DNA of 64,000 nt from Acidiphilium sp. PA. Lineage in GTDB: Bacteria > Pseudomonadota > Alphaproteobacteria > Acetobacterales > Acetobacteraceae. A program made the translations under genes and the position numbers. Of this stretch, positions 43,616 to 53,153 are shown piece by piece. The DNA lies in NCBI RefSeq assembly GCF_026191915.1, contig NZ_JAIMBY010000013.1:33491-97490 (forward strand), written 5' to 3'. The stretch's first letter is position 1; every line of letters starts with the position of its first letter. A model generated the notes under the pieces. The model was not told the DNA's origin and made no database searches. It saw only the letters and a list, made by a program, of their open reading frames with translations.

Positions 43616-45028
43616 TCAGTGGCGGGCCTCATGGCAAAGGCATTCAATGGCCGAAACTGTTGCTAAAAGGGATTGAGCTTCGCCGCCTTCCGGCTGTCCG
43701 GGTCGAGACACGTCGTTCCACGCATAGGTATCTATATGCGCCCACGAGACGTTCTTTGGAACAAAACGGTTAAGGAATAGGGCCGCGACAATCGCGCCGG
43801 CCATCGGTTTGGAGCCCACGGTGTTGCAGTCAGCTATGGTGCTGTCGAGCCATGAATCGTATCCGACCCAGAGAGGGAGACGCCATAGCGGATCATGGGT
43901 AGCGCGACCGCTCGCGAGCAAGGCGTTCGCGAGATGATCACAGTTGGAAAATAGCGCTGGAATATCGGGGCCGAGAGCAACCCGAGCGGCGCCGGTGAGG
44001 GTCGCGAAGTCGATCAGCCAGTCTGGTTTGGCGCTGACGGCATCCGTCAACAGATCTGCCAGTACCAAGCGGCCTTCGGCGTCTGTGTTGCCAACTTCCA
44101 CCATCAACCCGGCGCGTGTCTTCAGCACATCGAGCGGCCGCATGGCGTGGCCGGATACGCTGTTTTCCACACAGCCAATCCTGACATCGAGGCGAACGGG
44201 TAAGTTCAGCGCCATGACGGCTTGTGCGACGCCAAGTGCAATGGCGGCACCGCCCATATCCTTTTTCATGCGAAGCATCGCACTGCTGGGCTTAATGTCG
44301 TACCCGCCGGTATCGAAGCAGACGCCTTTACCGCAAAGTGAGATCAAGGGCAGTGCTGGATCGTCACCCCACTGAAATCGTAGCATTTGTGGATGGCGTG
44401 CCGACCCGGCCCCCACTGCGGCCAGCGCAGGGTAGCCATCGTCTAATGCGCGACCGGTAATCCGTTCAGTTTTGGCGCTAAAACGCAGCGCAAGTTCGGC
44501 ACCGGCGTCTGCCAGTTCTGCAGGGCCGAGCAGGTTGGCGGGCGTATTGATCAGGTCGCGAGCGTCATAGATTGCTTTCGCCAATACAACTGATCTGGAG
44601 GTTGCGTGTGGGACGACGATACGCGCTGGGGCTTGAGCGCGCGGTTTGAACCGCTCATATTGATAGGCGCCGCGCATGATCGCAAGCGCGGCTTGCTCGG
44701 CATCGTAGCTACCCGGTAGCAAGGTCCAATGGGTGTTGGGCGGTAAGGCACTACTTAATATTCCAAACGGTAGATGTGTCTGATCGTCGCCAATTCCAAG
44801 TAACGCACCGGCAATACCGTCGTTGCCCGGTATCAGAACAATCTTTCGCTCCAGTCCCGCGAAGCCTTGCGCTGTGATAAATGCCGCGATTGGCGCATCG
44901 CAGGTTTTTAGGAAATATTGCACTTCGGATGGACGCAAGGGATATATTGGGAACGGTGCGGGTTCCGAATTTTGCGTTTCTACGGCGAGGGTTGACGCGT
45001 TCATGGTGTGCTCTTTTTCATTCGCCAT
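43616..45028 (-). CDS. M17 leucyl aminopeptidase family protein
   Basis: The 470 residues have the M17 catalytic domain with two metal ions: GKGVCFDTGGYDIKPSSAML, KKDMGGAAIALGVAQAVM, the signature VGNTDAEGRLVLADLLTDAV, and DFATLTGAARVALGPDIPAL. The N-terminal macro-like domain is diverged. It is likely a cytoplasmic cysteinylglycine or leucine aminopeptidase for peptide turnover. The first 8 residues may be removed if ATG at 45004 is used. It diverges from uvrC across a 418-base gap. Confidence 0.93.
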   Translation of the reverse strand: MANEKEHTMNASTLAVETQNSEPAPFPIYPLRPSEVQYFLKTCDAPIAAFITAQGFAGLERKIVLIPGNDGIAGALLGIGDDQTHLPFGILSSALPPNTHWTLLPGSYDAEQAALAIMRGAYQYERFKPRAQAPARIVVPHATSRSVVLAKAIYDARDLINTPANLLGPAELADAGAELALRFSAKTERITGRALDDGYPALAAVGAGSARHPQMLRFQWGDDPALPLISLCGKGVCFDTGGYDIKPSSAMLRMKKDMGGAAIALGVAQAVMALNLPVRLDVRIGCVENSVSGHAMRPLDVLKTRAGLMVEVGNTDAEGRLVLADLLTDAVSAKPDWLIDFATLTGAARVALGPDIPALFSNCDHLANALLASGRATHDPLWRLPLWVGYDSWLDSTIADCNTVGSKPMAGAIVAALFLNRFVPKNVSWAHIDTYAWNDVSRPGQPEGGEAQSLLATVSAIECLCHEARH

Positions 45029-45446
45029 GATTCATAGTGTTTGGCGCCCCGAGCGCAAGCGTTGCGAAAGGCGCCGATCGTCACTCGAAGCAGTTTACCT
45101 CATTGGTCATTCAAACGCGCCAAACGAAACGTCGGAAATTGGGAGATGGGTCACGCATCCGGGAACCGGGAGAGGCCGATTTCAGCCATAGTGGCGGGTG
45201 TTAGGAAAAAAAGTTGTCCACCAAGCAGAATATCGCACGAAATCAGGCGGCTAGGTCAAGGATGTGAAATGCTAGTGTCATACAACGGGTTTAATATATT
45301 ATACGAATCAATATGTTATGCGGATTTGGCAAAATTCTGCATGGTCGGAGGCCCGACATGAAATCCGTGCCCGTACAAGGTTGGTTTGCAGTTACGCACA
45401 GGGTTATCCACAGGAAATACGTATCGCTAACGAGGCGGACCGTACC
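45029..45446. other. 418-base intergenic region with DnaA-box-like sites and AT-rich stretch
   Basis: No gene is convincing here; the short frames are out of keeping with neighbours. Two tandem 9-mers at 45392-45400 (TTACGCACA) and 45404-45412 (TTATCCACA, the perfect DnaA box) lie 34 bases before the uvrC start. A weaker TTGTCCACC is at 45214-45222. Between them runs the AT-rich stretch 45291-45320 containing a GANTC site at 45305. It must at least hold the promoters of the aminopeptidase and uvrC. A replication origin is one possibility; DnaA control of uvrC is another. Confidence 0.5.
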
Positions 45447-47312
45447 ATGACGGAACCCGTTGCGAAGGGCGGCGTCGACGTCATTGTCTCAGCCCTGGCC
45501 AATCTGCCAGCGGGGCCTGGTGTTTATCGAATGCTCGATGCTGCGGGTAACGCGCTTTACGTGGGAAAGGCGCGGAGTCTGAAGAAGCGCGTTGTTGCAT
45601 ATATGCAACAGGCTCGGCTTCCAGAGCGTCTACGGCGAATGGTTGGGGAGACCTTTGCGCTCGAAGTTGTCACGACCCACACAGAGGCTGAAGCGTTGTT
45701 GCTCGAGGCCAATCTGATCAAACGGCTCAAGCCTCGTTACAACATTTTGCTGCGTGACGATAAATCATATCCTTGGCTCCTGATTACCGCTGACGGCACG
45801 TTTCCTCAGTTGACCAAACATCGTGGCGCGCAAACCCGCAAAGGTGGCTACTGGGGACCGTTTGCATCCGCTTGGTCCGTCAATCAGACCATTCAAGCAT
45901 TGCAGAGAGTGTTTTTGCTGCGGACCTGTGCCGACACGGTGTTTGCCAATCGATCGCGCCCCTGTCTGCTTCATCAAATCAAGCGATGCTCCGCGCCCTG
46001 CGTCGGACGGATATCGGCCAGCGAGTACGCTGTGACCGTCGATCAGGCAAGAGCATTTCTCTCTGGCAAGGCAGGTACCGTGCAGCGCGATCTTGCGGCG
46101 GAAATGGAGACAGCTTCCGCTGCGCTGGAGTTCGAGCGCGCCGCTGCGATTCGCGACCGCATCCGCGGGCTTACTCATATTCAGGGATCTGACGTCATCA
46201 ATCCCGAAAGCATTGCGGATGCCGATGTGATTGCAGTTTTTCAGGCCGCTGGGCAGTCCTGCGTTCAGGTGTTTTTTATTCGCGGCGGCCGTAACAACGG
46301 GAATCGCAGTTTTTTTCCGTCACAAGCCAGAGGTGAGGGGGCGGCTGAAGTCCTGGCCGCATTCATCGCTCAATTCTATGACGATAAGACGCCCCCCCCG
46401 ATGATCCTGCTCAACGAAACGGTGCCCGAAGTCGATTTGCTGGCTGAAGCTTTGGCATTGAGAGCTGGTCGCAAAGTCGATCTGGTCGTGCCGCAGCGTG
46501 GAGAGAAGCGTGACGTTGTACGTCATGCGGAGACGAACGCTCGTGAAGCGATGGAGCGTAAACTTGCGGAATCCGCTGGTCAGGAGAAACTCCTGAGCGC
46601 GACGGGTGCCTTGTTTGGTTTGGATCAACCGCCCGCCCGCATCGAGATCTACGACAATTCCCACATCACCGGCACTAACGCTTATGGCGTGATGGTGGTC
46701 TCGGGCCCGGATGGATTTATGAAATCGGCCTATCGAAAGTTTGCGATCAAGGGCCCGCTCACGCCAGGCGACGATTTTGCGATGATGCGTGAAGTTTTAA
46801 TGCGACGCTTTTCGCGGATCATGTCGGAAAATCCGGATCGAACCGACGGGACGTGGCCGGATTTGGTCTTGATCGACGGCGGCGCCGGGCAATTGTCGGC
46901 TGCCCATGCGGTCTTTGATGAGCTGGGCATTCACGATCTCCCATTGGTTGCCATCGCTAAAGGACCCGATCGAAACGCCGGCCGCGAGTGGTTTTATCAG
47001 AAGGATCGGCCGCCCTTCCAATTGCCGGCACGGGACCCGGTTTTATATTACCTGCAGCGGTTAAGGGACGAGGCACATCGGTTCGCCATTACAACCCATC
47101 GTGCTGGCCGGACCAGGAAAATCACGACGAGTGAACTCGATGAGATTGACGGTGTGGGTGCCGCACGGAAACGCGCATTATTAAACCACTTTGGATCGGC
47201 TCGCGGCGTCAAACAGGCAGGTCTCCGCGACCTTGAGGCGGTTTCCGGCATTAATAAAGCAACGGCAAGGTTGATTTATGCTCACTTCAACCCAGGCACG
47301 ACCATCGAATAA
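45447..47312 (+). CDS. uvrC: Excinuclease ABC subunit C UvrC
   Basis: UvrC makes both incisions in nucleotide excision repair. The start at 45447 gives 621 residues: GIY-YIG nuclease ([20 protein letters not shown], about 21-100), the Cys cluster region [18 protein letters not shown] motif ([16 protein letters not shown]), the RNase-H-like endonuclease with [20 protein letters not shown] and [14 protein letters not shown], and two C-terminal helix-hairpin-helix motifs ([20 protein letters not shown], then [13 protein letters not shown]). The longer frame to 45318 is unsupported. Confidence 0.97.
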   Translation: MTEPVAKGGVDVIVSALANLPAGPGVYRMLDAAGNALYVGKARSLKKRVVAYMQQARLPERLRRMVGETFALEVVTTHTEAEALLLEANLIKRLKPRYNILLRDDKSYPWLLITADGTFPQLTKHRGAQTRKGGYWGPFASAWSVNQTIQALQRVFLLRTCADTVFANRSRPCLLHQIKRCSAPCVGRISASEYAVTVDQARAFLSGKAGTVQRDLAAEMETASAALEFERAAAIRDRIRGLTHIQGSDVINPESIADADVIAVFQAAGQSCVQVFFIRGGRNNGNRSFFPSQARGEGAAEVLAAFIAQFYDDKTPPPMILLNETVPEVDLLAEALALRAGRKVDLVVPQRGEKRDVVRHAETNAREAMERKLAESAGQEKLLSATGALFGLDQPPARIEIYDNSHITGTNAYGVMVVSGPDGFMKSAYRKFAIKGPLTPGDDFAMMREVLMRRFSRIMSENPDRTDGTWPDLVLIDGGAGQLSAAHAVFDELGIHDLPLVAIAKGPDRNAGREWFYQKDRPPFQLPARDPVLYYLQRLRDEAHRFAITTHRAGRTRKITTSELDEIDGVGAARKRALLNHFGSARGVKQAGLRDLEAVSGINKATARLIYAHFNPGTTIE

Positions 47313-47435
47313 TATAGATCTGTCTATTAATAAAAATAAAACGTTACCAAAGATTTTGCGTGACACAACTTAAGATTTAATGTCAAATACATCCTCAAGT
47401 TGCGAATTTTCTATTCGGAACAAATGGGGGACTAG

Positions 47436-49931
47436 ATGTCTGGAACGATTAACACGACTCTGGATCACGGCATCACTCTCGTTGCGCCGACATACGGAGA
47501 CCCGCTGACTATCTTGGGCGACGTTCTAGCTGCCAGCGGTGACGGTGTTTTAGCAACCACGAGTTGGACGATCGATAACGGTGGTACCATATCAGCAACG
47601 ACCGGAGAAGGAATATTTCTCAAGGGCGGAGGCGTCATTGATAATTCGGGACTCATCGTTGGTGCCGCTGGTTACGGCATCACAGCGACCTCGGAGCCGC
47701 TAAGCATTGTAAATAGCGGCTACATTCACGGCGGTAAGGGCGGGATGGCGCTGAGTGAGGGTCGTTTCATCGTCGATAATTTGTCGGGCGCTACGATCAC
47801 CGGCGGTTCGATCGCCTTGGAAGGCGTAAAATTTTCAGGCGCTGGACCTGATACGTCAACAATTATCAATGCCGGCGAGATAAGCAGTGGCAACACGTCT
47901 ATAAGCGGTGGCATGGGGGTGAGGCTCGCCCTTGGCTCTTTCACAAATGCATCGACGGGCGTTGTCTCGGGAGGTAGTATTGGCGTTTACGTGGGCGACT
48001 ACTCGAACTTTACAAATTTCGGTACCATCGCCGGACAAACTGGTATTGTGGTGGGGGCCAATCAGGACCTGGTTTCCATCATAGACGGTGGCACCATCAC
48101 CGGTGCTGGCGGAGAGGCGGTTTCGTTTACAAAAGGCGTTACCACAGATTCGTTGACTCTGCTGCCTGGCGCCGTCCTTCAGGGCTTTGCTAATGGTGGA
48201 AGCTCTGCCGATCTCGTGTTCGGCGGAACATCGCTCGGAACATTGGCAAATTTTGGTCAAGAAATTTCCCTGTTTCCCACGATTTCATTGACCGACGGTG
48301 CCGTCTGGGATTTCAGCGGCGCCTCGACAATAACGGGACAGGCGTTATTCGAAAACAACGGGACGTTGATCGAGGGAAGTGGCGACACACTATCCATCAG
48401 CTCGTCTGTAGCGGGAACTGGCACTATCAATTTATCAGGCGGCACTGTGGCGTTTGGTAATACCGTCGGACCGGGCCAGATGGTCGCATTTCTAGGCGAC
48501 CAATCTGCGTTGCTGCTCACGAATAATCATAGTTTTTCAGGTGAGATCGCCCAATTCACCGCGGGCGACACGATCGAAATTACGGGTTTTGGCGCGAACG
48601 AGGCGGTCACGTCGCACCAGTCAGGCAATCTTTTCACGTGGAGTGCTGGTGGCCTTCCCTCGTCGACGATCACATTCGCGTCGGACCCCGGTTCGCTTGT
48701 TCTCGTGCCAATGGGGCCGGTTTCGTCTGTAACGACAGCATATGAACTTTCCGCTCCTCCTTGCTTTCGCGCGGGAACACAAATTCTGACGCCAGATGGA
48801 CCTCGCCCGGTCGAAGATCTTCGAAAGGGCGACGCGGTTGTCACACATGACGGTCAAGCCAAACCGCTGATATGGGTGGGTCAACGGTGGGTTGACTGCG
48901 ACCGACACCCAAACCCGGAAACGGTTCTGCCCATCGTCATCGAGCAAAGCGCGTTCGGACCAGGCGTGCCGTCTCGGGCACTATATCTGTCGCCTGACCA
49001 TGCCGTCTATTGCGGAGGGGTATTCATCGCTGCGAAGCAATTGGTCAACGGCATCTCGATCAGGCAAATCGATGTCCCGGAGGTGATGTATCACCACATC
49101 GAACTCAAGGAGCATAGTGTGGTCTGGGCGGAAACGCTGCCCGTGGAAACCTACCTCGACTGCGGCAACCGACATAATTTTGTGACCTCCAGGGGGTTGG
49201 TATCGTTGCACGCGGATTTTGCTGCGCCTGAATGGGATCGCAGGCGGGCCTTTGCTCCGCTGGTCTCGGAAGGCAATGATTTGACCGCGGCGCGGCTGCA
49301 TTTGCATGAACGTCTATATGAGCGAGGCGTCCGTCCGGTTGCGGGGCGCTTCGAGGTGCTGGCCGACGGTCGCCTTCTGGATGCGAAAGATTCAGATAAC
49401 GGTCAGCATATTTTTCGGCTTCCGATCGGGACCTGCCGCCTCGCAATCAATTCAACATCGTCTCGTGCGGCTGACCTCGATCCCGCGTCACTGGACTGTC
49501 GCCGTCTCGGAGTTGCGATTACTGACATCACAGTAGATGGTATGCTGGTTGACGCAGACGACCAACGTTTTATGTCCGGTTTTCATATACCTGAGCGACG
49601 AGGTCGCCGTTGGTTTCGATGGACTGACGGTGCCGCGGTTTTCGATACCTCTAGTGCTCGGGAAATTGCCTTCACTGTGCAGGCGGTCTCACCGATTTGG
49701 CAGGTGTCGTCGACCCCGCAGCAGCCAAGGCCCGGTTGCGCGCTTCGGAATTGCATTCACCATAACCTGATTGATCCCAAGAGCGGCTTGATGAGCGGCC
49801 GCGACGGCAACGTCGCCCCAGTAGGGGGCCATCTGGTCGGGGGCGAGTTCGTGTATCTGACTGACCTTTCCAATGAAACCCCCGCTCTGGCTGCGAACAA
49901 GCCAGTCCAACTCAACGATGTCCGACGCTGA
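47436..49931 (+). CDS. Large beta-repeat surface protein with Hint domain
   Basis: The 831-residue product begins with Gly/Ser/Thr/Asn-rich beta-helix-like repeats (about 40-440), containing many copies of a pattern like IDNGGTISATTGEGI and IVNSGYIHGG. A Hint domain follows from Cys443 (PPCFRAGTQILTPDGPRPVE) through LYLSPDHAVYCGGVFI to DCGNRHNF (about 575-582). After it lies a conserved-looking segment (about 605-750). No signal peptide is visible. It resembles Acetobacteraceae Hint_2 proteins of the autoprocessing surface type; splicing or cleavage is inferred. GGGGGA precedes the ATG. Residues after 751 are antisense to the next gene. Confidence 0.82.
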   Translation: MSGTINTTLDHGITLVAPTYGDPLTILGDVLAASGDGVLATTSWTIDNGGTISATTGEGIFLKGGGVIDNSGLIVGAAGYGITATSEPLSIVNSGYIHGGKGGMALSEGRFIVDNLSGATITGGSIALEGVKFSGAGPDTSTIINAGEISSGNTSISGGMGVRLALGSFTNASTGVVSGGSIGVYVGDYSNFTNFGTIAGQTGIVVGANQDLVSIIDGGTITGAGGEAVSFTKGVTTDSLTLLPGAVLQGFANGGSSADLVFGGTSLGTLANFGQEISLFPTISLTDGAVWDFSGASTITGQALFENNGTLIEGSGDTLSISSSVAGTGTINLSGGTVAFGNTVGPGQMVAFLGDQSALLLTNNHSFSGEIAQFTAGDTIEITGFGANEAVTSHQSGNLFTWSAGGLPSSTITFASDPGSLVLVPMGPVSSVTTAYELSAPPCFRAGTQILTPDGPRPVEDLRKGDAVVTHDGQAKPLIWVGQRWVDCDRHPNPETVLPIVIEQSAFGPGVPSRALYLSPDHAVYCGGVFIAAKQLVNGISIRQIDVPEVMYHHIELKEHSVVWAETLPVETYLDCGNRHNFVTSRGLVSLHADFAAPEWDRRRAFAPLVSEGNDLTAARLHLHERLYERGVRPVAGRFEVLADGRLLDAKDSDNGQHIFRLPIGTCRLAINSTSSRAADLDPASLDCRRLGVAITDITVDGMLVDADDQRFMSGFHIPERRGRRWFRWTDGAAVFDTSSAREIAFTVQAVSPIWQVSSTPQQPRPGCALRNCIHHNLIDPKSGLMSGRDGNVAPVGGHLVGGEFVYLTDLSNETPALAANKPVQLNDVRR

Positions 49932-50612
49932 AACGCCCGATTCATGAGGGCTTGGAGATACCTTGACGATGCCGGAAATGATGAAGTCGGCATCCTCTTT
50001 GCGATCAACAAGCACAATACCAAGCTGTGCAAGGTCTCGTCGGACATCAAGCGCGAGAGCGTGGTTGCCGTCGCCCGGTGCGCCTGACACCTGAGTGAGC
50101 AATGCCCGGGCTGGACGATTTTCGAGCGATCTGGGGTTGCTCTGCTGCACACTCGCATTGATGGTTCCAAGGAGGTGCGCCAGATTTGGCGCGGACGATA
50201 CCGCGACGGCGTTGAGCGTATCAGGATTTCCGTCGGACCATGCCTGGCCGGATACGGCCGCGCCAGTTGAATGGCCGTAGACCTTGCCGGTCGGCCCAAC
50301 GATGGTGAACGTCGGCACAACCTGATTGCCGGAAAGCTCGGCCCGCGCCTTCAAGCGCCAGTCAAACTTGCCAGCGGGGCGCGCTATGCTGGGGACATCC
50401 TCTGCTACCAGAGCTTTGGCCAGGTCGTCAGCGTAGAGATGAGACGCAGAATTTCCCAGCAAGGCGTCATGGGGCGCCGGGATTATGAGGACGGGTGGCG
50501 GCGGTACCGATAAAAGGGCGCCTTCGGGACCCGGGCGCCCAAGAAAAGGCTGCGGCAGTGTGCCACAACCGGCAAGAAGGGCCGGCATGAGCAGAGCGAT
50601 GTAACGTTTCAT
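49689..50612 (-). CDS. Putative lipoprotein of unknown function
   Basis: A 307-residue product with a lipobox LLAGC (Cys16). The mature part starts Pro/Gly-rich, then has ASHLYADDLAKALVAEDVPS, FDWRLKARAELSGNQVVPTF, LAQLGIVLVDRKEDADFIIS and GIVKVSPSPHESGVSASDIV, with alternating strands and helices and an Asp/Glu-rich look. I do not recognise the family. The ATG at 50612 overlaps the pgeF stop by 4 bases, making it the last gene of hldD-lgt-midA-pgeF-x. Its final 243 bases are antisense to the Hint protein tail. Confidence 0.8.
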   Translation of the reverse strand: MKRYIALLMPALLAGCGTLPQPFLGRPGPEGALLSVPPPPVLIIPAPHDALLGNSASHLYADDLAKALVAEDVPSIARPAGKFDWRLKARAELSGNQVVPTFTIVGPTGKVYGHSTGAAVSGQAWSDGNPDTLNAVAVSSAPNLAHLLGTINASVQQSNPRSLENRPARALLTQVSGAPGDGNHALALDVRRDLAQLGIVLVDRKEDADFIISGIVKVSPSPHESGVSASDIVELDWLVRSQSGGFIGKVSQIHELAPDQMAPYWGDVAVAAAHQAALGINQVMVNAIPKRATGPWLLRGRRHLPNR

Positions 50613-51358
50613 GCGGCATTCCGAATAATTGAAATTTGGTGCCCGCCGCCACGTTCTGCACGCCGAGTGCGCCGGCGATGGGAGAAGAACAAATCTTCTT
50701 CGGCGTATGTGTCGTGCGGTATGATTGCTGTGTTGACGCCGATCGATGCCAGACGCTTGGCCGCGTAGCCCGAGAGGTCGAACTGCCAGTGATTCTCTCT
50801 GGTCTGATCGAAAAAGGCGACATCTGCGGATTCGCGTGAAACAATTGTGTGGTAGAGATCGGCCCCGACCTCATAGCTGTTGCGTCGGATGCAAGGACCG
50901 ATGACTGCGAAGATCGTCTCGGCGCCCAAGGCCTGCATGGCCGTTACTGTGGCTTCAAGTACGCCCGCGGCGGCGCCGCGCCAACCGGCATGCGCCGCAC
51001 CAACGATTCGATTTGTCGAGTCGGCAAAAAGCACCGGCGCGCAATCGGCGGTAATTATACCAAGCGCGATGCCAGGGCGGTCGGTGACCATAGCATCTGC
51101 TTGCGGAGTGTCGCCGGCTGCCCACCCCGCGACGACCTTGATCACGTGGGTACCATGCACTTGCTTAAGTCCCATCAGCGATGTTGGATCGACACCAATC
51201 GCGCGGGCAGCGCGGGCACGGTTCTCGGAGACGTGAGCCGGGTCATCGTGTCCCGACATACCACAATTGAGACTGTCGTAGGCGCCGGTCGACACGCCAC
51301 CTTGACGGGTAAAGAAACCATGCGGAACCATCAGATCACTTGTTAACATTCTGATCAT
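50609..51358 (-). CDS. pgeF: Peptidoglycan editing factor PgeF (laccase domain, YfiH family)
   Basis: The 249 residues match the YfiH/PgeF family: GFFTRQGGVSTGAYDSLNCG, VHGTHVIKVVAG, ADAMVTDRPGIALGIITADC, APVLFADSTNRIVGAAHAGW (His), IGPCIRRNSYEVG and HDTYAEEDLFFSHRR. Relatives remove wrong residues from peptidoglycan stems and have adenosine-phosphorylase or oxidase activities. Fits with lgt and the lipoprotein gene in an envelope operon. Coupled to midA by a 4-base overlap. Confidence 0.93.
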   Translation of the reverse strand: MIRMLTSDLMVPHGFFTRQGGVSTGAYDSLNCGMSGHDDPAHVSENRARAARAIGVDPTSLMGLKQVHGTHVIKVVAGWAAGDTPQADAMVTDRPGIALGIITADCAPVLFADSTNRIVGAAHAGWRGAAAGVLEATVTAMQALGAETIFAVIGPCIRRNSYEVGADLYHTIVSRESADVAFFDQTRENHWQFDLSGYAAKRLASIGVNTAIIPHDTYAEEDLFFSHRRRTRRAERGGGHQISIIRNAA

Positions 51359-52329
51359 GACGGGAATCCAGCCAAATTTTGAGTCTCAGGATGACTGATC
51401 GCGATCGCCTTGAACAGAGTACCCATTCCTTCAGGTGCTGTGAGACGCCGTGACGCCGCGATCAGGTTTAACGCTTGTTGCGGTGATGCATGGCGGCCTA
51501 ATTGGTTCGTTCGTTCGTGAATCCCAAGAGCGGTCAGGAAGTGGCCCTGGGTAATCGGCCCCCAAGCTTTTGCCCCCGCGCGGCGGATGACGTTGATCAG
51601 TCGCTCGAAATCGACATGAGCGGTAATATCCGCAGAGCCCGCTTTGCTCGTGGGGGGAACCGACTGACGGTTGCTGATCGCCTGGAGGCTGTCGCCAGCC
51701 CCGCTCCGCATCGGTCCATAGTCTATAATCAAAGCTACCCCGCTCGTCTGAACAAAACGGTCGGCCAGGGCGGTAATGAAGGCTTCGGCGACCGGACTTC
51801 GTTCGTAAATCGTGCCATAAGCATCGTCCTGCACCATTAAATCAGTCGGTAGCTCAACAAATTCGTTGTCGCGGACGTGGCGCTCCATCCAACCATCAGG
51901 GCGGCGGATGAATTGGCGGATAGGTAAGGCATCAAGGAATTCGTTCGCCAGAAAGATCATCGGACCCGCGGGAATTGTTGTAAGATCGGCGTGAATGGTT
52001 GCCTGAGGATAATGCCGACTTAATTTTGACGTGAGGCGGGGGGACGTTTCAACGAAATGAAGTGACAATGCTGAGCCGAAAGCGGGTACGGCGCGGCCGA
52101 TCGCACGCAGTGCGTCATTGATCAGTTTACCGCTGCCCGGACCTGCTTCGACCAGCAACACATCCCTTGGCATTCCCATAGTTTGCCAGGCAAGCGCTGC
52201 CCAAAGACCAATAAGTTCGCCAAATACCTGTGATATTTCGGGCGATGTGGTGAAATCGACAAAGGGATCGTGCGTTGCATAATAGGCGGCATTGGCGCGA
52301 GCCATGAATTGATCAAGTCGTTCGGTCAC
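51355..52329 (-). CDS. SAM-dependent methyltransferase, MidA/NDUFAF7 type
   Basis: The 324-residue product has DFTTSPEISQVFGELIGLWA near the N-terminus, the SAM-binding loop LLVEAGPGSGKLINDALR, and FLANEFLDALPIRQFIRRPD, YERSPVAEAFITALADRF, ALIIDYGPMRSGAGDSLQAI, all shared with MidA. In mitochondria NDUFAF7 dimethylates an Arg of complex I subunit NDUFS2; a similar role is plausible here. The N-terminal segment is shorter than usual (the usual catalytic helix before DF is reduced). Coupled to lgt upstream and pgeF downstream. Confidence 0.88.
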   Translation of the reverse strand: MTERLDQFMARANAAYYATHDPFVDFTTSPEISQVFGELIGLWAALAWQTMGMPRDVLLVEAGPGSGKLINDALRAIGRAVPAFGSALSLHFVETSPRLTSKLSRHYPQATIHADLTTIPAGPMIFLANEFLDALPIRQFIRRPDGWMERHVRDNEFVELPTDLMVQDDAYGTIYERSPVAEAFITALADRFVQTSGVALIIDYGPMRSGAGDSLQAISNRQSVPPTSKAGSADITAHVDFERLINVIRRAGAKAWGPITQGHFLTALGIHERTNQLGRHASPQQALNLIAASRRLTAPEGMGTLFKAIAISHPETQNLAGFPS

Positions 52330-53153
52330 GCGGCGATTGTCGCATAATGGCTCGATAAACGTTTGGCGCGCCAGATCATTGCCGCACCGATGGCGATCAT
52401 AGGCAGGGAGAGCAGTTGACCCATTGTCAGTCCGAACATCAAATAGCCCAGAAACCAGTCAGGTTGTCGAAAGCACTCGGCGGTCGCTCGGGCGAGGCCA
52501 TAACCCATGACAAATACGCCGGCCAAATACCCCGGTTGAGACCGAATTCGTTCCCGCCGGGACAGCGTGAACAGAACAACGAAGAGGACGATCCCCTCAA
52601 GCGTGGCTTCGATCAACTCTGATGGGTACCGAGGCGCGTCGGATCCTGACTGCGGATAAATCATACGAAACGGAAACCAGGCGGGTGCAGGGCGGCCCCA
52701 AAGCTCGCCGTTGATGAAATTTGCAATACGGCCGAGGAACAACCCTATGGGAACCGGCACCGCAACACGATCTGCGAAATACCAAGGGTCAAGCCTGTGA
52801 CGGTGGCAATAGATCAGGACGGCCACAGCGACACCGATCATACCGCCATGAAAGCTCATGCCGCCATCCCACACCGCATACGTACGATTGAGATGATCCA
52901 GAAAATAAACTGGCTGGTAAAACAGAATATAGCCGATCCTGCCGCCGAGAACTACACCAAGGGTTGCCCAAGCGAGGAAATCGTCAACCTCTTCATGAGT
53001 CGCAACGACGGGCGCTTGACGAACTAAACGTCTGATCAGGCGCCATCCCACGACGAGTGCCGTGATGTATGCCAGTGCGTAATAATGGATCGCGAAGGGA
53101 CCAAATTTGACCAAGATCGGGTCGAAATGTGGCCACACGTATACATTGGTCAT
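52326..53153 (-). CDS. lgt: Prolipoprotein diacylglyceryl transferase Lgt
   Basis: Lgt attaches diacylglycerol to the lipobox Cys of prolipoproteins. The 275-residue product has about seven hydrophobic segments and the signatures GGRIGYILFYQPVYFLD, GGMSFHGGMIGVAVAVLIYC and the central GLFLGRIANFINGELWGRPA with the essential Arg and Asn. The ATG at 53153 overlaps the hldD stop by 4 bases. Confidence 0.97.
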   Translation of the reverse strand: MTNVYVWPHFDPILVKFGPFAIHYYALAYITALVVGWRLIRRLVRQAPVVATHEEVDDFLAWATLGVVLGGRIGYILFYQPVYFLDHLNRTYAVWDGGMSFHGGMIGVAVAVLIYCHRHRLDPWYFADRVAVPVPIGLFLGRIANFINGELWGRPAPAWFPFRMIYPQSGSDAPRYPSELIEATLEGIVLFVVLFTLSRRERIRSQPGYLAGVFVMGYGLARATAECFRQPDWFLGYLMFGLTMGQLLSLPMIAIGAAMIWRAKRLSSHYATIAA

